Source: Mustela lutreola (taxonomy: Eukaryota; Chordata; Mammalia; Carnivora; Mustelidae). From it: a stretch of 64,000 bases of DNA. The number at the start of each line of letters is the position of its first letter. The stretch's first letter is position 1. Shown in pieces: positions 1 to 13,452 of this stretch. Under the pieces are notes generated by a model that was given only the letters and a program-made list of their open reading frames with translations, had not been told where the DNA came from and did no database searches. The stretch lies in assembly GCF_030435805.1 (NCBI RefSeq), contig NC_081293.1, positions 114,306,546 through 114,370,545 of the forward strand. The letters are read 5' to 3'. Both the position numbers and the translations under genes were made by a program.

Positions 1-120
1 AACCTTTATCATTATATTAGTTTTCCAGCTCACTGTTGCATTTAATAAAATATAGACAGTTAATATGATTTGTGACTGCACAGATTTTGACATATAAAAT
101 ACATCTTACTGCAAAATTAA

Positions 121-252
<132 letters not shown>

Positions 253-682
253 TAAGTATTTGTGGAATTGCTTTGAATAAAAAGTATGTGTGCTTACTGG
301 GGGTCGTTATTTCAGAATTTTCAAGATTGTTTTTATAGTAAAATAAAAAGATGGTTCATTTTTCATAAATTCTGTGTGTATATATATATAGATGTGAGAT
401 TTATAACTTATATCCTGTTTTCAGCAGTTTAGCTCATGTAATTTATTCATTCATAAATGAATACATGTATTTCCTTTTCCCTGTGCTCTGTTAAATCTCT
501 GAACATTCAGGAATGCAGGCACATTTCACTTGTAGTTAATTTTTAAGCATAGTGTGATAGAATGTAAAAACTGGGCCAAAAAATGTTGAGGATTTTTAGT
601 TTAAAGAGTTTGTCAGGAACTTCCCAGAAAGTACCTCTACATTCATACTGTATGAAAAAAATATTTCAGTGCTTCTGTACAA

Positions 683-815
683 GGGCGCCTAGGTGGCTCA
701 GTCAGTTAAGGGTCTGACTTTTGATTTCAGCGCAGTTCTTGATCTCAGGGTCCTGAGTTGGAGCCCCACTTTGGGCTCTGTGCTGGGCGTAGTGCCTCTT
801 TAAAAAAAAAAAAAA
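683..815 (+). mobile_element. CAN-SINE, older short form
   Basis: tRNA-like head GGGCGCCTAGGTGGCTCAG with a short body and A tail. With the next SINE it shares flanks TTCTGTACAA / CCTGTACAAA, so the second SINE entered the tail of this one. Confidence 0.85.
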
Positions 816-817
816 GA

Positions 818-1038
818 GGGGCGCCTGGGTGGCTCAGTGGGTTAAGCCGCTGCCTTCGGCTCAGGTCATGATCTCAGGGTCCTGGGATCGAGTCCCGCAT
901 CGGGCTCTCTGCTCAGCGGGGAGCCTGCTTCCTCCTCTCTCTCTCTGCCTGCCTCTCTGCCTACTTGTGATCTCCCTCTGTCAAATAAATAAATAAAATC
1001 TTTAAAAAAAAAAAAAAAAAAAAAAAAGAAAGAAAAAA
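818..1038 (+). mobile_element. CAN-SINE, young full-length
   Basis: Head GGGGCGCCTGGGTGGCTCAG, pol III-type A and B boxes, CT-rich region, AATAAATAAATAAAATCTTT and a long A tail. Inserted at the A tail of the preceding SINE. Confidence 0.92.
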
Positions 1039-1393
1039 CCTGTACAAATTATCAAAACAGGTATGCCCTTTGGATAACCGTTTCCAAATTAAAAGAGATA
1101 AAGTTGTCTAATTTTAAGGAGAGTGGCCTCTTAAATTTGCCCACCCAGTAGAGAAGGAGAAGGAAGAAAGGACTACCTGGGTTTTGTCTTGTGACTCAGC
1201 CATTGTTATGGAACAGTAATGGTGTTTAAATCCTGGGGTGGCAGAAGGTGGACAGAGCTGGCTGGTTCAGTGCACTCTGCCTGTCCTGCCTTGTCACGTT
1301 CTGGTGGCTGTTCTCAGGTGAGCAGAAGCTGTTCAGAGTACCTGAAGCACAGAGAGCCATTTCTAATTTTGTGTTCTCTCGGCAGCACATTAA

Positions 1394-1645
<252 letters not shown>

Positions 1646-2472
1646 TGAGGTGGCTTAATGCTTTTTAAATTTTTTCTTTAAATGTTTTACTAAATTTTGA
1701 GAGAGCAGAAGGTAAATAAGGATCCTTTGGTGATCTCTAACCAGAGTGATCCTTGTTTGTGCCCTGAACGGTGATGGGGGCGGAGGGTGGGTGAAGGAAA
1801 TGTTGGCAGTAACTATTAACGTTGAGGGCATGAGGAGAGCATTGAAGTGGAAGATACTATCCACGAGAAAATTAAAATTAGCCATTTTGGTACTTCAGAA
1901 ATTCACAGACCATGTTAGAGTTCGTTTCTTGGTCATTCTCCAGGTTCAGCCCTCTGACCTGCCTAAGAAGCTGCACGAGGAGTGGTCTAAATGATCACAT
2001 TTTAGTTTGGTTTCTTCGTGGTGGTTCAGCAGTGGGTCCCGTCTTGGCACGCGTGGCCTTTGCTAGCATTCGGATACCTGTAACCCAGAAGAGACTGAAG
2101 TTTAACTCTTCACCTTCTGTCTTATCTACTCTTCCCCAGGGAAACAAAACAGCGTTTTTGCTGCATTAAATTAGTTGTCCGTTCAGTCCTTTAGGTTTTC
2201 TCCTTCCATGGAATTAATCAGGAAGGATGCCTGGTCTGCTCTGTAAGTGACATGTCAATTTCTGCAGTCAGAGTGCTGTGTCTTTGAATCAGGGTATAGG
2301 GTCTCCCGGAGTTGCCTTCACTGCATGAATGCCTGGCAGCTGCTGAAGTCAGAGCGACTGAGCACCCGTAGGCACAGGGGCTCTGTCCCTCACACTGGTT
2401 GCTGTGCGTCACTCAGTTTCTACCCATTCAGCGTATGAGCTGCTTATCCTAGGGTCACCACTAAACCAATGA

Positions 2473-2709
<237 letters not shown>

Positions 2710-2858
2710 TAGGCTTAGCTGTTTAACACTAGTGCTTAAAATGCAACCTGGCCAACTAAAGAGAGAGAGATGTCTGGTAAGGTTGAAATGGAAAGACGTT
2801 GTAAACTTGGGTTGAACAGTTTGGACCTGTGTCTTTAATGAAAATATATATCTAGTTA

Positions 2859-3028
2859 GGGGCTCCTGGGTGGCTCAGTTTGTTAAGTGTCTGCCTTTGG
2901 CTCAGGTCATGATCCTGCAGTCCTGGGATCTAGCCCTGTATCGGGCTCCCGGCTCAGTGGGGAGTCTGCTTCTCCCTCTGCCTGCCACTCCCCCTGCTTG
3001 TGCTCTGTCTCTCTCTCTGTCAAAGGAA
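2859..3028 (+). mobile_element. CAN-SINE, tail degraded
   Basis: Head GGGGCTCCTGGGTGGCTCAG and CT-rich middle. The usual AAATAAA tail is replaced by AAAGGAATAATC. Confidence 0.85.
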
Positions 3029-3483
3029 TAATCTCCAATTTGAAAAAGTGCCTAACTCTCTCTGGGTCTCTGGGCCTTCATTTTCTCAGCTAGAATAAGA
3101 TTTGGATTCAGTGTTGCCTTAAATCTTTTTCCAAACTGTAATCTGGGTCTTGCAAATACTCCTCTCTACTTCTGGATATACCTCAGCCTCTCAGCTGTTG
3201 TCTGCCAATTTCAAAGAGTTTCTTTAAGTCAACACTCAGCTGGAGCCTGCTTTACATACCGGCCATGATATAACAGACATTTAGTGCATACCCTGTGCCC
3301 AAAGCATTCATAAGACACACAGATGATCCCTCTGATGCCAAGCCCTCCCACCACGGGCCAGGCCCTGTGCTAAGCCCTTTGTCTGCATTTTCTGGTTTAA
3401 AGTTCATAGTATGCTGTGAAGTATTCTCTCTGTTCTTCAGACGAGGTTCACAGGGTTCCACGGCTGGTTAAAGAAAGAAAAGC

Positions 3484-3650
3484 GGGGGCGCCTCTGCCTT
3501 TGGCTTGGATCATGATCTCAGGGTCCTGGGATCGAGCCCCACATCGGGCTTTCTGCTCAACAGGGAGCCTGCTTCCCCCACCCTTTCTGCCTACTTGTGA
3601 TCTCTGTCTGTCAAATAAATAAATAAAATCTTTAAAAAAAAAAAAGAAAA
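3484..3650 (+). mobile_element. CAN-SINE with internal head deletion
   Basis: Starts GGGGGCGCCTCTGCC, missing most of the TGGGTGGCTCAG segment, then a normal body and tail. Together with the next SINE it is flanked by AAAGAAAGAAAAG on both sides. Confidence 0.85.
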
Positions 3651-3835
3651 GGAGCGCCTGGGTGGCTCAGTGGATTGAGCTGCTGCCTTCGGCTCAGGTC
3701 ATGATCTCAGGGTCCTGGGATCGAGCCCCGCATCGGGCTTTCTGCTCAGCAGGGAGCCTGCTTCCCCCTCTGTCTCTGCCTGCCTCTCTGCCTACTTGTG
3801 ATCTCTCTCTCTGTCAAATAAAATAAATAGAATTA

Positions 3836-3891
<56 letters not shown>

Positions 3892-3922
3892 AAAATAAAA
3901 AAAAAAAAGAAAGAAAGAAAAG
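3651..3922 (+). mobile_element. CAN-SINE with very long A-rich tail
   Basis: Complete element followed by about 75 bases of nearly pure A (3,843-3,910), the longest homopolymer of the window. The long tail indicates a recent insertion or slippage. Confidence 0.9.
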
Positions 3923-4482
3923 GCAGGGATTCAGAATCAAGATCTGCCTGTTTCCACAGTCCACTTCCTTTTGGCCTACCCACCTGTCCTTCTACTGTCT
4001 GCAGACATAGCCTGCTCGTCTGCATGTATGCCTGAGAGATCCAGGTTTCTGTTGAGAAATGTTAATTATCCTAAATTAATAGTATTTAACCTCATTTAGT
4101 GTTGATTACATCCAGTGTATTTTGATGTCCCATGTGCCATTACATTTCATTCTCTAAATGCAGATGGATTTTTTAAAATTATTCTCTTAGCAAAATGCAT
4201 CCATTGATGATAGAATTCTAGATGGTATTTTATAGTGTTTATAAAGGAGCTAATCATTTAATGCAAACATTCTAAAAAATTGAGGGTGCAGCTGAGAAAT
4301 ACATTTTTTTTTTTTTTTGGCTTCCCACTTATTCTCAGTCCATGGTTTTTATTTCTTGGGTAGAGCAGAAAAGACAAAAAGATCTCTAACTTCATTTCTT
4401 AAGCTTTGTAGGCCACTCAGCCATGTCAGCTTGCCCTTCTGACTTCTTAGATGTGTATAATTTTAGAAGCTCAGGCTCATGA

Positions 4483-4698
<216 letters not shown>

Positions 4699-4856
4699 TG
4701 AAGAGTAGAGAGAGGAGGGAAAAGTAATCAGTACTTGAAATAGAATTTTAGAACTTTGATTTCCATCAGACTTGAAAATGTTTCAATTTCAAGCATTTAT
4801 AAATCATATTTATATATAAAGTCCCCCAGGAAGGGATGTATTCAGATAGATAAATT

Positions 4857-4963
4857 ATTTTTTTTTTATTTTTAAGAAGTCTCTACACCCAACATGGGGC
4901 TCAGACTTATAACCCCAAGATCAAAAATCCCTTGATCTACTGATTACTCCAGCCAGGCCCCCC
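4857..4963 (-). mobile_element. old tRNA-only CAN-SINE
   Basis: Reverse-strand short form (AAGTCTCTACACCCAACATG...), lacking the CT-rich body. It is the only antisense SINE found inside PUS7. Confidence 0.75.
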
Positions 4964-5507
4964 TGAATAATTAAAATTGAGAAACAAAATGGTGGTGGTG
5001 GTGGCAGCAGTAATGGGGAGTTTAGTAGTGGTGGTATTATTGTTCCTAGTGTTGCTGTTATTAGTGGCATCATTTAAATTTCTGAAATCCACTAATTCTT
5101 ATAAAGGATAGGAAGGCTTTGAAAAAAGTCATTGAGAAAGTGAATGGATAGTTCGACTTTACCTTCCTTCAGCCTTTTTTCTTTGATAACCATGGAAGTA
5201 ATACCTGCTTACTGTGTTTTAAAAGTCAACGAGCAGAAGTTTATGGAGTGAAAAGTGAGCATTCACTTCCCTTATTTCCCATTCCCCATAGGCTGTTAGG
5301 ATTTACTTCCCTTATCTTCATGAATTAGGGATGGGGGTTGTGGACTGAAACTTTGGTTCTTCAGGGATTCAGAAATTGGAAAAAAGAAGGCAGCTCTGAG
5401 CATGGGACCAGCTTGATGGATCTGACCCTGGAAGTTTACCCTTAGCCAGAACTGATCTGTGGGAGGTTATTTCTTGTAAAAAAAAAAAAAAAAAAATCTT
5501 TTCTCTT

Positions 5508-5632
5508 GGAGCACCTGGGTGGCACAGCTGATTAGCATCTGACTCTTGATTGCAGCTCTGGTCTTGAATTCAGGGTTGTGAGTTCAGGCCCCACGTTTGG
5601 GCTCCACACTGGAGCCTACTTGAACCAACAAA
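5508..5632 (+). mobile_element. old short CAN-SINE
   Basis: GGAGCACCTGGGTGGCACAG head with diverged body ending in AACCAACAAATGAAAACC. Confidence 0.8.
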
Positions 5633-5737
5633 TGAAAACCATCTTTTCTCTCAAAGGACCAGAATGGTTTTCCTGGTCATTGTTCTTTTCCTTGAAATTG
5701 TACAAGTTAGAGAATGATTCAATATTAACATCCTTCT

Positions 5738-5909
5738 GGGGCTCCTGGGTGGCTCAGTGGGTTAAGCCACTGCCTTTGGCTCAGGTCATGATCTCAGGGT
5801 CCTGGGATCAAGTCCCACAGCAGGGAGCCTGCTTCCTCCTCTCTCTCTGCCTGCTTCTGCCTACTTGTGATCTCTGTCAAATAAATAAATAAAATCTTAA
5901 AAAAAAAAA
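5738..5909 (+). mobile_element. CAN-SINE with TSD
   Basis: Flanked by ATTAACATCCTTCT and ATTAACACCCTTCT. A short internal deletion has removed the CATCGGGCTCTCTGC part. Confidence 0.92.
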
Positions 5910-7287
5910 TTAACACCCTTCTTTGATAATGCAGATACTTAAAAAAGTTAGTTATCTGCCACTTCCATGTTGGTTGACACAGTCAAACTGCTGTGCTCCT
6001 GTTACTTCCGAGGCTGACTTTGCTGAGGGGCAAGAACAGAGACAAGGAAGAGAGAAGGACTGGGGAGACGAGGGAGGGAGCGGGGAGTGGTCTGCCTAGC
6101 CTGACATTGCAGCGAGGCCCCGAGGACACACTGACACTGGGAACTAGCGAGAAGGAAAGCACTTAAGATGCTCAGACCCACACTTGCTCTCTTTCCAAGA
6201 AAGAAAAAGTGAGCGTTCTTTTCTTCTTTCTTGTACCTCTCAGGATCAGAATTATGGGCTAATGCCAGTTAAGACATAAATTCAGCACAGCCTTTGACCA
6301 GGCCATTCATGGAAACCTTGTGGCCAGGACAGGGGCTCACAGACTGCATGGCTGGCAGGTCAGGCACATGGATGGATGGGTAACACACGCGCACACAGCG
6401 GCCAGCTGTGCTCAGTGTAGGGATCCCTGTTGTCTCATGGGTGTGTTGTGAGGGAGTCTTTCCTTCACGCTGGTCTACCCAGCATTTTTTATGAATAACT
6501 TGAATCAAGAAACCTGTTTATCATGTTTGCAGATTCTTTTACCCAGAATGGTTAATACTAATTGTATGAAAAATAAGTTTTTTGAAAAGAACTGCTGAAG
6601 GTATTGAATAGGGTTTAATGTAGATAGTGTTTTTGTAAAGGCCTAGTTTGATAGTAGTCTACATAAAGTATCTGGAGTTCTTAATAGCCTCAGACTGCTA
6701 CTCTGAGGCCAATTGAGTGTTTTGTGAGGAGTACAGAAACGGCAGAGGAGGGACAGTTGAAGGAACAGGTGTGTGACCTAGAGAAGAAACGGCTTAAAGG
6801 GCCAGTACTCGTGAGTACTCATGAGTACATGAGGGCAGTGAATCCGCTATGTTCCAAAGCAGTCAGCGGAAGTTCTAAGAAGACAGATTATAGTCCGGAA
6901 TAAGGGACTTTCTAACAATTGTGTTTCTCACAAGGAAGTGGTGACCAGTAACTGGCCACATGCAAGCAAGGCTGAATGACGGTCTCTTTTGGATATTCCC
7001 ACATCAGGTGTGAGGCTGAGCCCAGATGGTTTTCCCAGGTCTCTTATATATATAATTTATATCTGCCTTCTTCTAGAAAGAGTCTGAGGCCATGTGTGTG
7101 GTCTCTTCCAGCTCTAAGCATGTATAAATTGTAGGTTAACAACTTCGGAGGAAATGCTCTTGTAGTTAGCTTAAGAACCTATGCCCCAGATACTGTGGCT
7201 GCTCGCAAGAGATAACTTACAAGTTGGTCCAAACTAAGCTGCAGACTCCTACTTGTGGGAGTAAGTCCCTAAATTTCGATTCCAGAG

Positions 7288-7371
7288 GACAGGCTGGATC
7301 ATACATTAGAGGGATTTTGGTTTTGTCAAGACAGGCTGGATTATACATTAGAGGAATATCTGATTTTGTTA
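7288..7371 (+). repeat. 42-bp tandem duplication in a PUS7 intron
   Basis: Two adjacent copies beginning GACAGGCTGGAT at 7,288 and 7,330, each continuing ATACATTAGAGG, with a 42-base period and a few substitutions. It lies in the intron before the SEAYREM exon. Confidence 0.8.
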
Positions 7372-7372
7372 G

Positions 7373-7600
<228 letters not shown>

Positions 7601-7868
7601 TGAGTGATCGTCTGGAATGATACAGAACTGAATTATGTGAGACTGAAAGCTTTTGCATCTCCTGTGTATTTTCCATCATTTACAATCTGGTGTAGAAGTG
7701 CTATTTGCTATTATTACCATTATTATTGCTATTACTTGGGATTTTTCAAGTCATCAGAAAACAAATGAGTGAAAGTGTTTAAAGTTTACATTTTATTGAC
7801 CTTGCTAAATTATTGAAGAAATGTGCAGAGAATAAACTTTTCCCTATTAATAAAAAATTGAGATTTGT

Positions 7869-8020
7869 TGGGGCACCTGGGTGGCTCAGTTAGTTAAGCA
7901 TTCAGCTCGATTTTAGCTCAGGTCATGATCTCAGGGTGGTGACATTGAGCCTTGCGTCTGGCTCCAGAGTCTGCTTGAGGCTCCTCCCCTCCTCCCAAAT
8001 AAAAAGAAAGAAATCTTTTA
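7869..8020 (+). mobile_element. CAN-SINE with TSD
   Basis: Flanked by ATTGAGATTTG on both sides. Short body ending AAAAAGAAAGAAATC. Confidence 0.88.
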
Positions 8021-8084
8021 AACATTGAGATTTGCAACAGAGCTATTGCTGAACAAGCTACCTTTATTCAGAATTAGCTGTGAG

Positions 8085-8270
8085 GGGCGCCTGGGTGGCT
8101 CAGTGGGTTAAACCACTGCCTTCGGCTCAGGTCGTGATCTCAGGGTCCTGGGATCGAGTCCCACATCGGGCTCTCTGCTCGGCAGGGTGCCTGCTTCCCT
8201 CTCTCTCTGCCTGCCTCTCTGCCTACTTGTGATCTCTGTCTAATAAATAAATAAAATCTTTAAAAAAAAA
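8085..8270 (+). mobile_element. CAN-SINE, young, perfect TSD
   Basis: Perfect flanking repeat GAATTAGCTGTGAG. Full young-subfamily body and A tail. Confidence 0.93.
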
Positions 8271-8933
8271 AAGAATTAGCTGTGAGTTCCAAACACTGAT
8301 CTGTTTGTTTTAATAACAGTTTCTAAAGAGAAAAAAGTATATATGTATTAACTCATTTAAAATATTTCAGTACCTAATGTGAACCAAAGCTTTATTTGAT
8401 AATTTTTAAAATTGGATCTTGAGTTAGTTGTCCATTGCCAGAAAGTTCTCTTTCCTCTCTCCATCTCCTTCTCTCTTCCTGGGTTGTGGGGTAAGGTTGG
8501 CAGGGTTGGACTTGGTCCTCCCCACTCCAGAGAACAGTTCCTCTGAGTAACTACAGTGTTAGTAGTGAAAACCACTCTGGAGAAAACATAAATGCCATTA
8601 TTAATTCATTTCACATCTGTGCAAAGTGAAGTTTACTACTTATCAGTTACATATAAAAAGAATTTCTGTCCCAAGGAAATATATTGTGGGTTTTTTTTTG
8701 TTTTTTGTTTTTTTGTTTTTACAGAGGCTGGCATCCTTTGTCACCTTACCATATAGTGATGTAAAGGCAATACTCATGAAAGATCTGGTCCTGTCCTGTT
8801 AACGAGTAGTTCCACCCAGAATTATTTCCAGCAGGCCTATGTGTTTTTCTTTCTAAGCAAATGGCAATGAGCAGCTTAATAACCGTTTATGGCAGTGCAC
8901 ATTCACACTTCTCTTCCTTTCTGTGTTTTGAAG

Positions 8934-9025
8934 GGAAGTCGTTGCATACGATGATCCTAAAATCCCACTCTTCAACACAGATGTGGACAACCTGGAAGGG
9001 AAACCACCACCAGTGTTTCCTTCTG
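8934..9025 (+). CDS. PUS7: PUS7 coding exon ([20 protein letters not shown]...)
   Basis: Acceptor TTTTGAAG, donor GTAAGT. It encodes [20 protein letters not shown] followed by [10 protein letters not shown]. Human has EGKTPPVFAS here, so two substitutions are visible in a variable linker. Phase is one base in and one base out. Confidence 0.95.
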
Positions 9026-9101
9026 GTAAGTTTACTCAGCCGTCAGTTCTGTGTCAATTGTGAAATGTTTTCCCAATCCAAAACATAAAGAAAAAACTGT
9101 T

Positions 9102-9299
9102 GGGGGGCACTTAGGTGGTTCAGTAGGTTAAGCATCTGCCTTTGGTTCAGGTCATGATCTCAGTGTCCTGGGTTCGAGCCCCACATTGGGCTCCCTGCTT
9201 CTCCCTCTGCCTACCCCTCCCCTTGCTTGTACTCACTCTTTCTCTCTCTCTCTTTCTCTGTCAAATAAATAAAATCTTTAAAAAACAAAACAAAAATTC
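9102..9299 (+). mobile_element. CAN-SINE
   Basis: Head GGGGGGCACTTAGGTGG; tail AAATAAAATCTTTAAAAAAC. First of three consecutive sense SINEs between the last two PUS7 introns' exons. Confidence 0.87.
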
Positions 9300-9301
9300 T
9301 T

Positions 9302-9508
9302 GGGGCATCTGGGGTGGCTCAGTTAAGTGTCTGCCTTTGACTCGGGTCATGATCCCAGGGTCCAGGGATCGAGCCCCGAGTTGGTCTCCCTGCTCGGCTG
9401 GGAATCTGCTCCTCCCTCCGCCTGCTGCTAACCCTCCTTGTGCTCTGTCTCTGTCTGTCTCTCTCAAATAAATGAATAAAGCCTTTGAAAAGAAAGAAAA
9501 AAAACACC
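9302..9508 (+). mobile_element. CAN-SINE
   Basis: Head GGGGCATCTGGGGTGGCTCAG; second of three in tandem. Tail CAAATAAATGAATAAAGCC. Confidence 0.87.
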
Positions 9509-9529
9509 TCTTAAAATCATCACCACCTT

Positions 9530-9746
9530 TGGGACGCCTGGGTGGCTCAGTTGGTTAAGCAGCTGCCTTCAGCTCAGGTCATGATCCCGGCGTTCTGGGA
9601 TCAAGTCCCACATCGGGCTCCTTGCTCCACGGGGAGCCTGCTTCTCCCTCTGACTCTGTCTGCCACTCTGTCTGCCTGTGCTCGCTCTCGCTCTCTCTCT
9701 CTGACTAAATAAATTTAAAAAAAAAAAAAAATCTTTAAAAAAAAAA
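9530..9746 (+). mobile_element. CAN-SINE with TSD
   Basis: Flanked by AAAATCATCACCACCTT on both sides; third of three in tandem. Confidence 0.93.
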
Positions 9747-10171
9747 AAATCATCACCACCTTCTACCAGCTCAGTGACTTCTATTTTGTGTTTTGTCATC
9801 TTAGTTTCATGGTTATACTTTAATAATTAAAACGGTAGATTTTGCTGAGAATGAAGGAACGTTATAGAAGGTTGTGGTGTTAGGTGATCGAATATTTCCT
9901 CCACCGCCCCCCCACGTCCCCCCAAGTTAACACAGGTGAGTGAAAGTCCAGGAACGGAGTCTAGCACATGAAATTTGCCTTGTCATCGTCAAAGTTTTGC
10001 CACCATTCCTTTGTCTGTTTCCACCCTACTGCTTTTGTGTCGCCTGCCCTTTTTATGAAGGTTCCAGGTAGAATCACCATAGGGATTCAGCTGGATCCCA
10101 TACTGCCAGATCTCACTTCCACGTTTATTCTCGGAGGCCCCACGGGAAGTAGCGCCTGAGGCAAGGAGTGA

Positions 10172-10402
<231 letters not shown>

Positions 10403-11365
10403 GTCCTTCTCCCCCAGGGTTAGAAGATGCGCACGAGTGTTCGCCGGCTCCCTGTTCCTTTTTCTCTTAGTACAGACCCATAGGTGTACGTTAGATCTTT
10501 GTAGTTAAAGATTATTTGTATTTTTTCAGGTTTTTATTAGCTTAATTTGCAGTATTTGTACACATATACAAATCCTGAGGATCCTAATTCTAGCTCAGAG
10601 GATATAAATTGATCAGAATATATTTCAGGTGCTTAAATCATAGTAAAATGTCAGCTTTCCTGGCTTTATAATAATTTTAAAAGGACTTTGGTTTAAAGTT
10701 GCAGTTTTAGGTTTTTGCTACATTCTTAATGGAAATGAACTTTTAATGTATCCATGAATGGAGTACTCAGTGATGCATTTTAAGAGAAAAGGCAACAAAT
10801 CTTGAGTAGCACCCCCCACCCACCTATTACTACAAGTACAGTACTCGTGCTTATTGAAATGATGATAAAACATCGCCATGTCTATAGACGCACACGTGAC
10901 TGTGTCATCATCTCACTCCTGCACCAGGTTGAGGCAAGTGGTGAGAGACCTTTCAGTTGCTATAGCTTTGCGTTTATTTTCTCATCGCCTTGCGGAAGGT
11001 TGGGTTGATAGGGCTTTTTTTTCCTCAAGGTAAACACATGCAGCTATTTTTATTAGTCAAGGTCTGATTTTTACTCTAGGTGCCTTTTATGTTCAGAACT
11101 CCTTACACTGGACTGGTTATTTGCCCCAAAATGAGTGACAGCAGAGAAGAAAACTTTAAACCTTCACAAGGGCTCCTCCAATCAGCAGCATCGGCCTCTG
11201 TCACCTGCCGCGTAGGTGTTTACGTTTCTGGCATTGTGTGAGACTTGTCTCTGGCATGAGAGGGTACACGGGCCTTGCCAAGGGTGTGTGTGACATCAGT
11301 ACACTGATTTTTATTTTCTACCATTTCTAGAACAAAATATAATAAATATTTTTTAAAACTCCTTT
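10403..11365 (+). other. PUS7: PUS7 3' UTR (proximal end)
   Basis: This noncoding sequence follows the PUS7 stop and contains no SINE or L1. It ends shortly after an AATAAA at 11,341-11,346, followed by a T-rich stretch and a CTTTCTACT element. The cleavage site is inferred from the signal only. Longer forms using signals near 12.2-12.3 kb are possible. Confidence 0.7.
11341..11346 (+). promoter_or_regulatory. PUS7: PUS7 polyadenylation signal (AATAAA), proximal
   Basis: A canonical AATAAA about 940 bases after the stop codon, preceded by an AT-rich stretch and followed by a T run. Confidence 0.6.
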
Positions 11366-13255
11366 CTACTAGTTATATATTAATCATATAAATTCTCTAA
11401 AACCGAGCGCGAATGAGAACCTTGGCCCAGACTGAGGGCAAGGAACGAAGTGAATGAGGGGTCCTCAGAGATGGTGTCCACACAAAGAGGTGTCCTGCGC
11501 GGGTGTGAAGATATCACGAGGATACCCTAGTTGCGTGTCAGGCTCTACGGTGGTTGGACCAATTGGACTGGATTCAGGGTTATTCTTCCCGTAGCATCCC
11601 TCACTTGCTTCCCTGCGCGCTTTCTGGAGAGAGCAACGGAGAAGAGCTTCCCTACCAGGAACATGCCCTGTGGAAGACTGAGAACTGGTTTTCAGCCCTT
11701 GTGTGTTAATGGCATCCATCACAGTGCAGAGATGAAAAAGGATTAGAGAGCTCATGGGAAAGAACCCTCTCAGCTGGCTAGTTTCTACAGAATCTTCTGG
11801 CCTATAGAAGCCCAATTTGTTAAATATACGTTGGACTGTTGGTGCTTTCCAGTGCTAGCAAGTTACTTTCCTTCGTCAGACTGATGAGTGAAAAAGGGCT
11901 CACGAAGGGGACCTAACTGCCTAATGCAGATGCCTCCAGTAGCTCTGCATTTATAAATTTACATTACTGGGGGTGGGGAGGCTAAACTTAGAAACGTGGT
12001 CTTCATCCGGGGAATACTTAGAGCCCTGTGGCATGAGTTCGTTTGCCCACTGCATTAGCCCCCTGCCAGCTTGTGTGTGTTTCCTTGTAAACACCCCTGG
12101 GCAAGAGAGGATTCAAGGCTGAGTCTTCGTGCCACCTTGAGACTCGGGGACCGCCCGTCTAACCCCGGGATTTGCCAGCTTGGAATAAATCATTGCCTTA
12201 GCTTCGACGTCAGGACATTTTGTTGCTGTTAACAAAGGGGAGACATTTCTGTGAGCCTCGTCCTCCATGTACATATACCTTGTGTTCTCCGTTTTTGCCT
12301 AAAAGAAATAATAAAAGACCCTTATTTTTTATGATAAAAACTCAGCACTGTTAACTAAGAAGCTAAATAATCACACACATATTACCACCTGTTTCTGTTC
12401 ATGGTTTCATGTTGCAGAGAGTAACCAGACAGCCTCTAATTACACTAATAAAAGAATACTTCCGACTTGAGTCCAGCCAAAAAATTAGCACCCACAGTAG
12501 CACATGTACTTAAAACTTGACCAGCTGTGCCACACACTACAAACGAGCACAAGCTGCCATTTGGACCAGGATGCTTTTTGTGGCCAATCTTGCATTAACA
12601 AAGATCTGTGTGTGTGTGTGTGTTATTCTAGTCTGTACGGATGTGTGTGTGTGCAGTATTCAGAGGCAGAGACAGTGCTGTGTAGCTGCCACTGTGAGGA
12701 AGTGACAGCACAGTGGAGGAGCTCCAAGCTGTGAGGGGCTGGGTTCTGCCCTCCGCAAGCTGAAGGGTGTGCCTGCGGAGCCAAGGATTACTGCACGGTT
12801 CTGTCTGATCAGGGAAATCTACCTTCCTGATTTATAGGGCCATATTCCTGTAGGCTAAAACCTCGGTTTTTGGATCATGAATTGAAAAAATGAAGGAATA
12901 AGTATGGATGTTGCCGTATGGGGAAGGAAAGAGAGCAAGTGTGTATGGACACACCCACACACCCCTACACATACATAGATAGGCTAACTTTTACACGACT
13001 TTAAATAAGACCCCCTACTCTACTCTAAGTCAGGGCTTTCCAAACTTGAATGTGCGTGGGAACCCCCTGGCAGTCTTGTACACTGTGGGTGTACCTCGGG
13101 AACTGCGAGTGGAGTTGGAAATATTTTGCATTTCTAACAAACTTCCAGAGGGTCCTGTGTTGCTAGTCTGCACACCGCACTTGGGGAAGCAAGGCTCCAG
13201 ACGCAGTGGCCAGTGCAGCAGCCACCAGCTACGGGTGGTTAATTTAACTAAAAAA
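11366..13255. other. SINE-free unique sequence downstream of PUS7
   Basis: No gene or recognisable young repeat is visible. It includes a (TG)n tract near 12,607-12,623 and possible distal poly(A) signals. Short open frames here lack any family resemblance. Confidence 0.5.
12184..12315 (+). promoter_or_regulatory. PUS7: possible distal PUS7 polyadenylation signals
   Basis: AATAAA occurs at 12,184-12,189 and 12,310-12,315, the second followed by a T-rich run. The whole stretch 9,750-13,260 is free of CAN-SINEs, which would fit an extended 3' UTR, but no sequence feature proves usage. Confidence 0.35.
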
Positions 13256-13261
13256 AATTTT

Positions 13262-13452
13262 TAAGGTGGTGTTATTTATTCGACAGAGAGATAGTGAGAC
13301 CAAAGCATAAGGGGGAGCAGCAGGCGAAGGGCGAGAGAGAAGCAGATGCCCCGCCGAGCAGGGAGCCCGTCGCGGTTCTTGATGCCAGGACCCTGGAATC
13401 ATGATCTGAGCTGAAGGCAGATGTTTGACTGAGCCTCCCAGGTGCTCCCCCC
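13262..13452 (-). mobile_element. CAN-SINE
   Basis: Reverse element ending ACTGAGCCTCCCAGGTGCTC, flanked by similar AAATTTTT(TT)AAG stretches. First SINE after the 3.5-kb SINE-free zone. Confidence 0.85.

Noticed and set aside
5578-5892. 104-codon frame with GSWVAQWVKPLPLAQVMISG, and many similar frames
   Set aside because: This peptide is the translation of the CAN-SINE head and recurs wherever a SINE lies; it is not a protein family.
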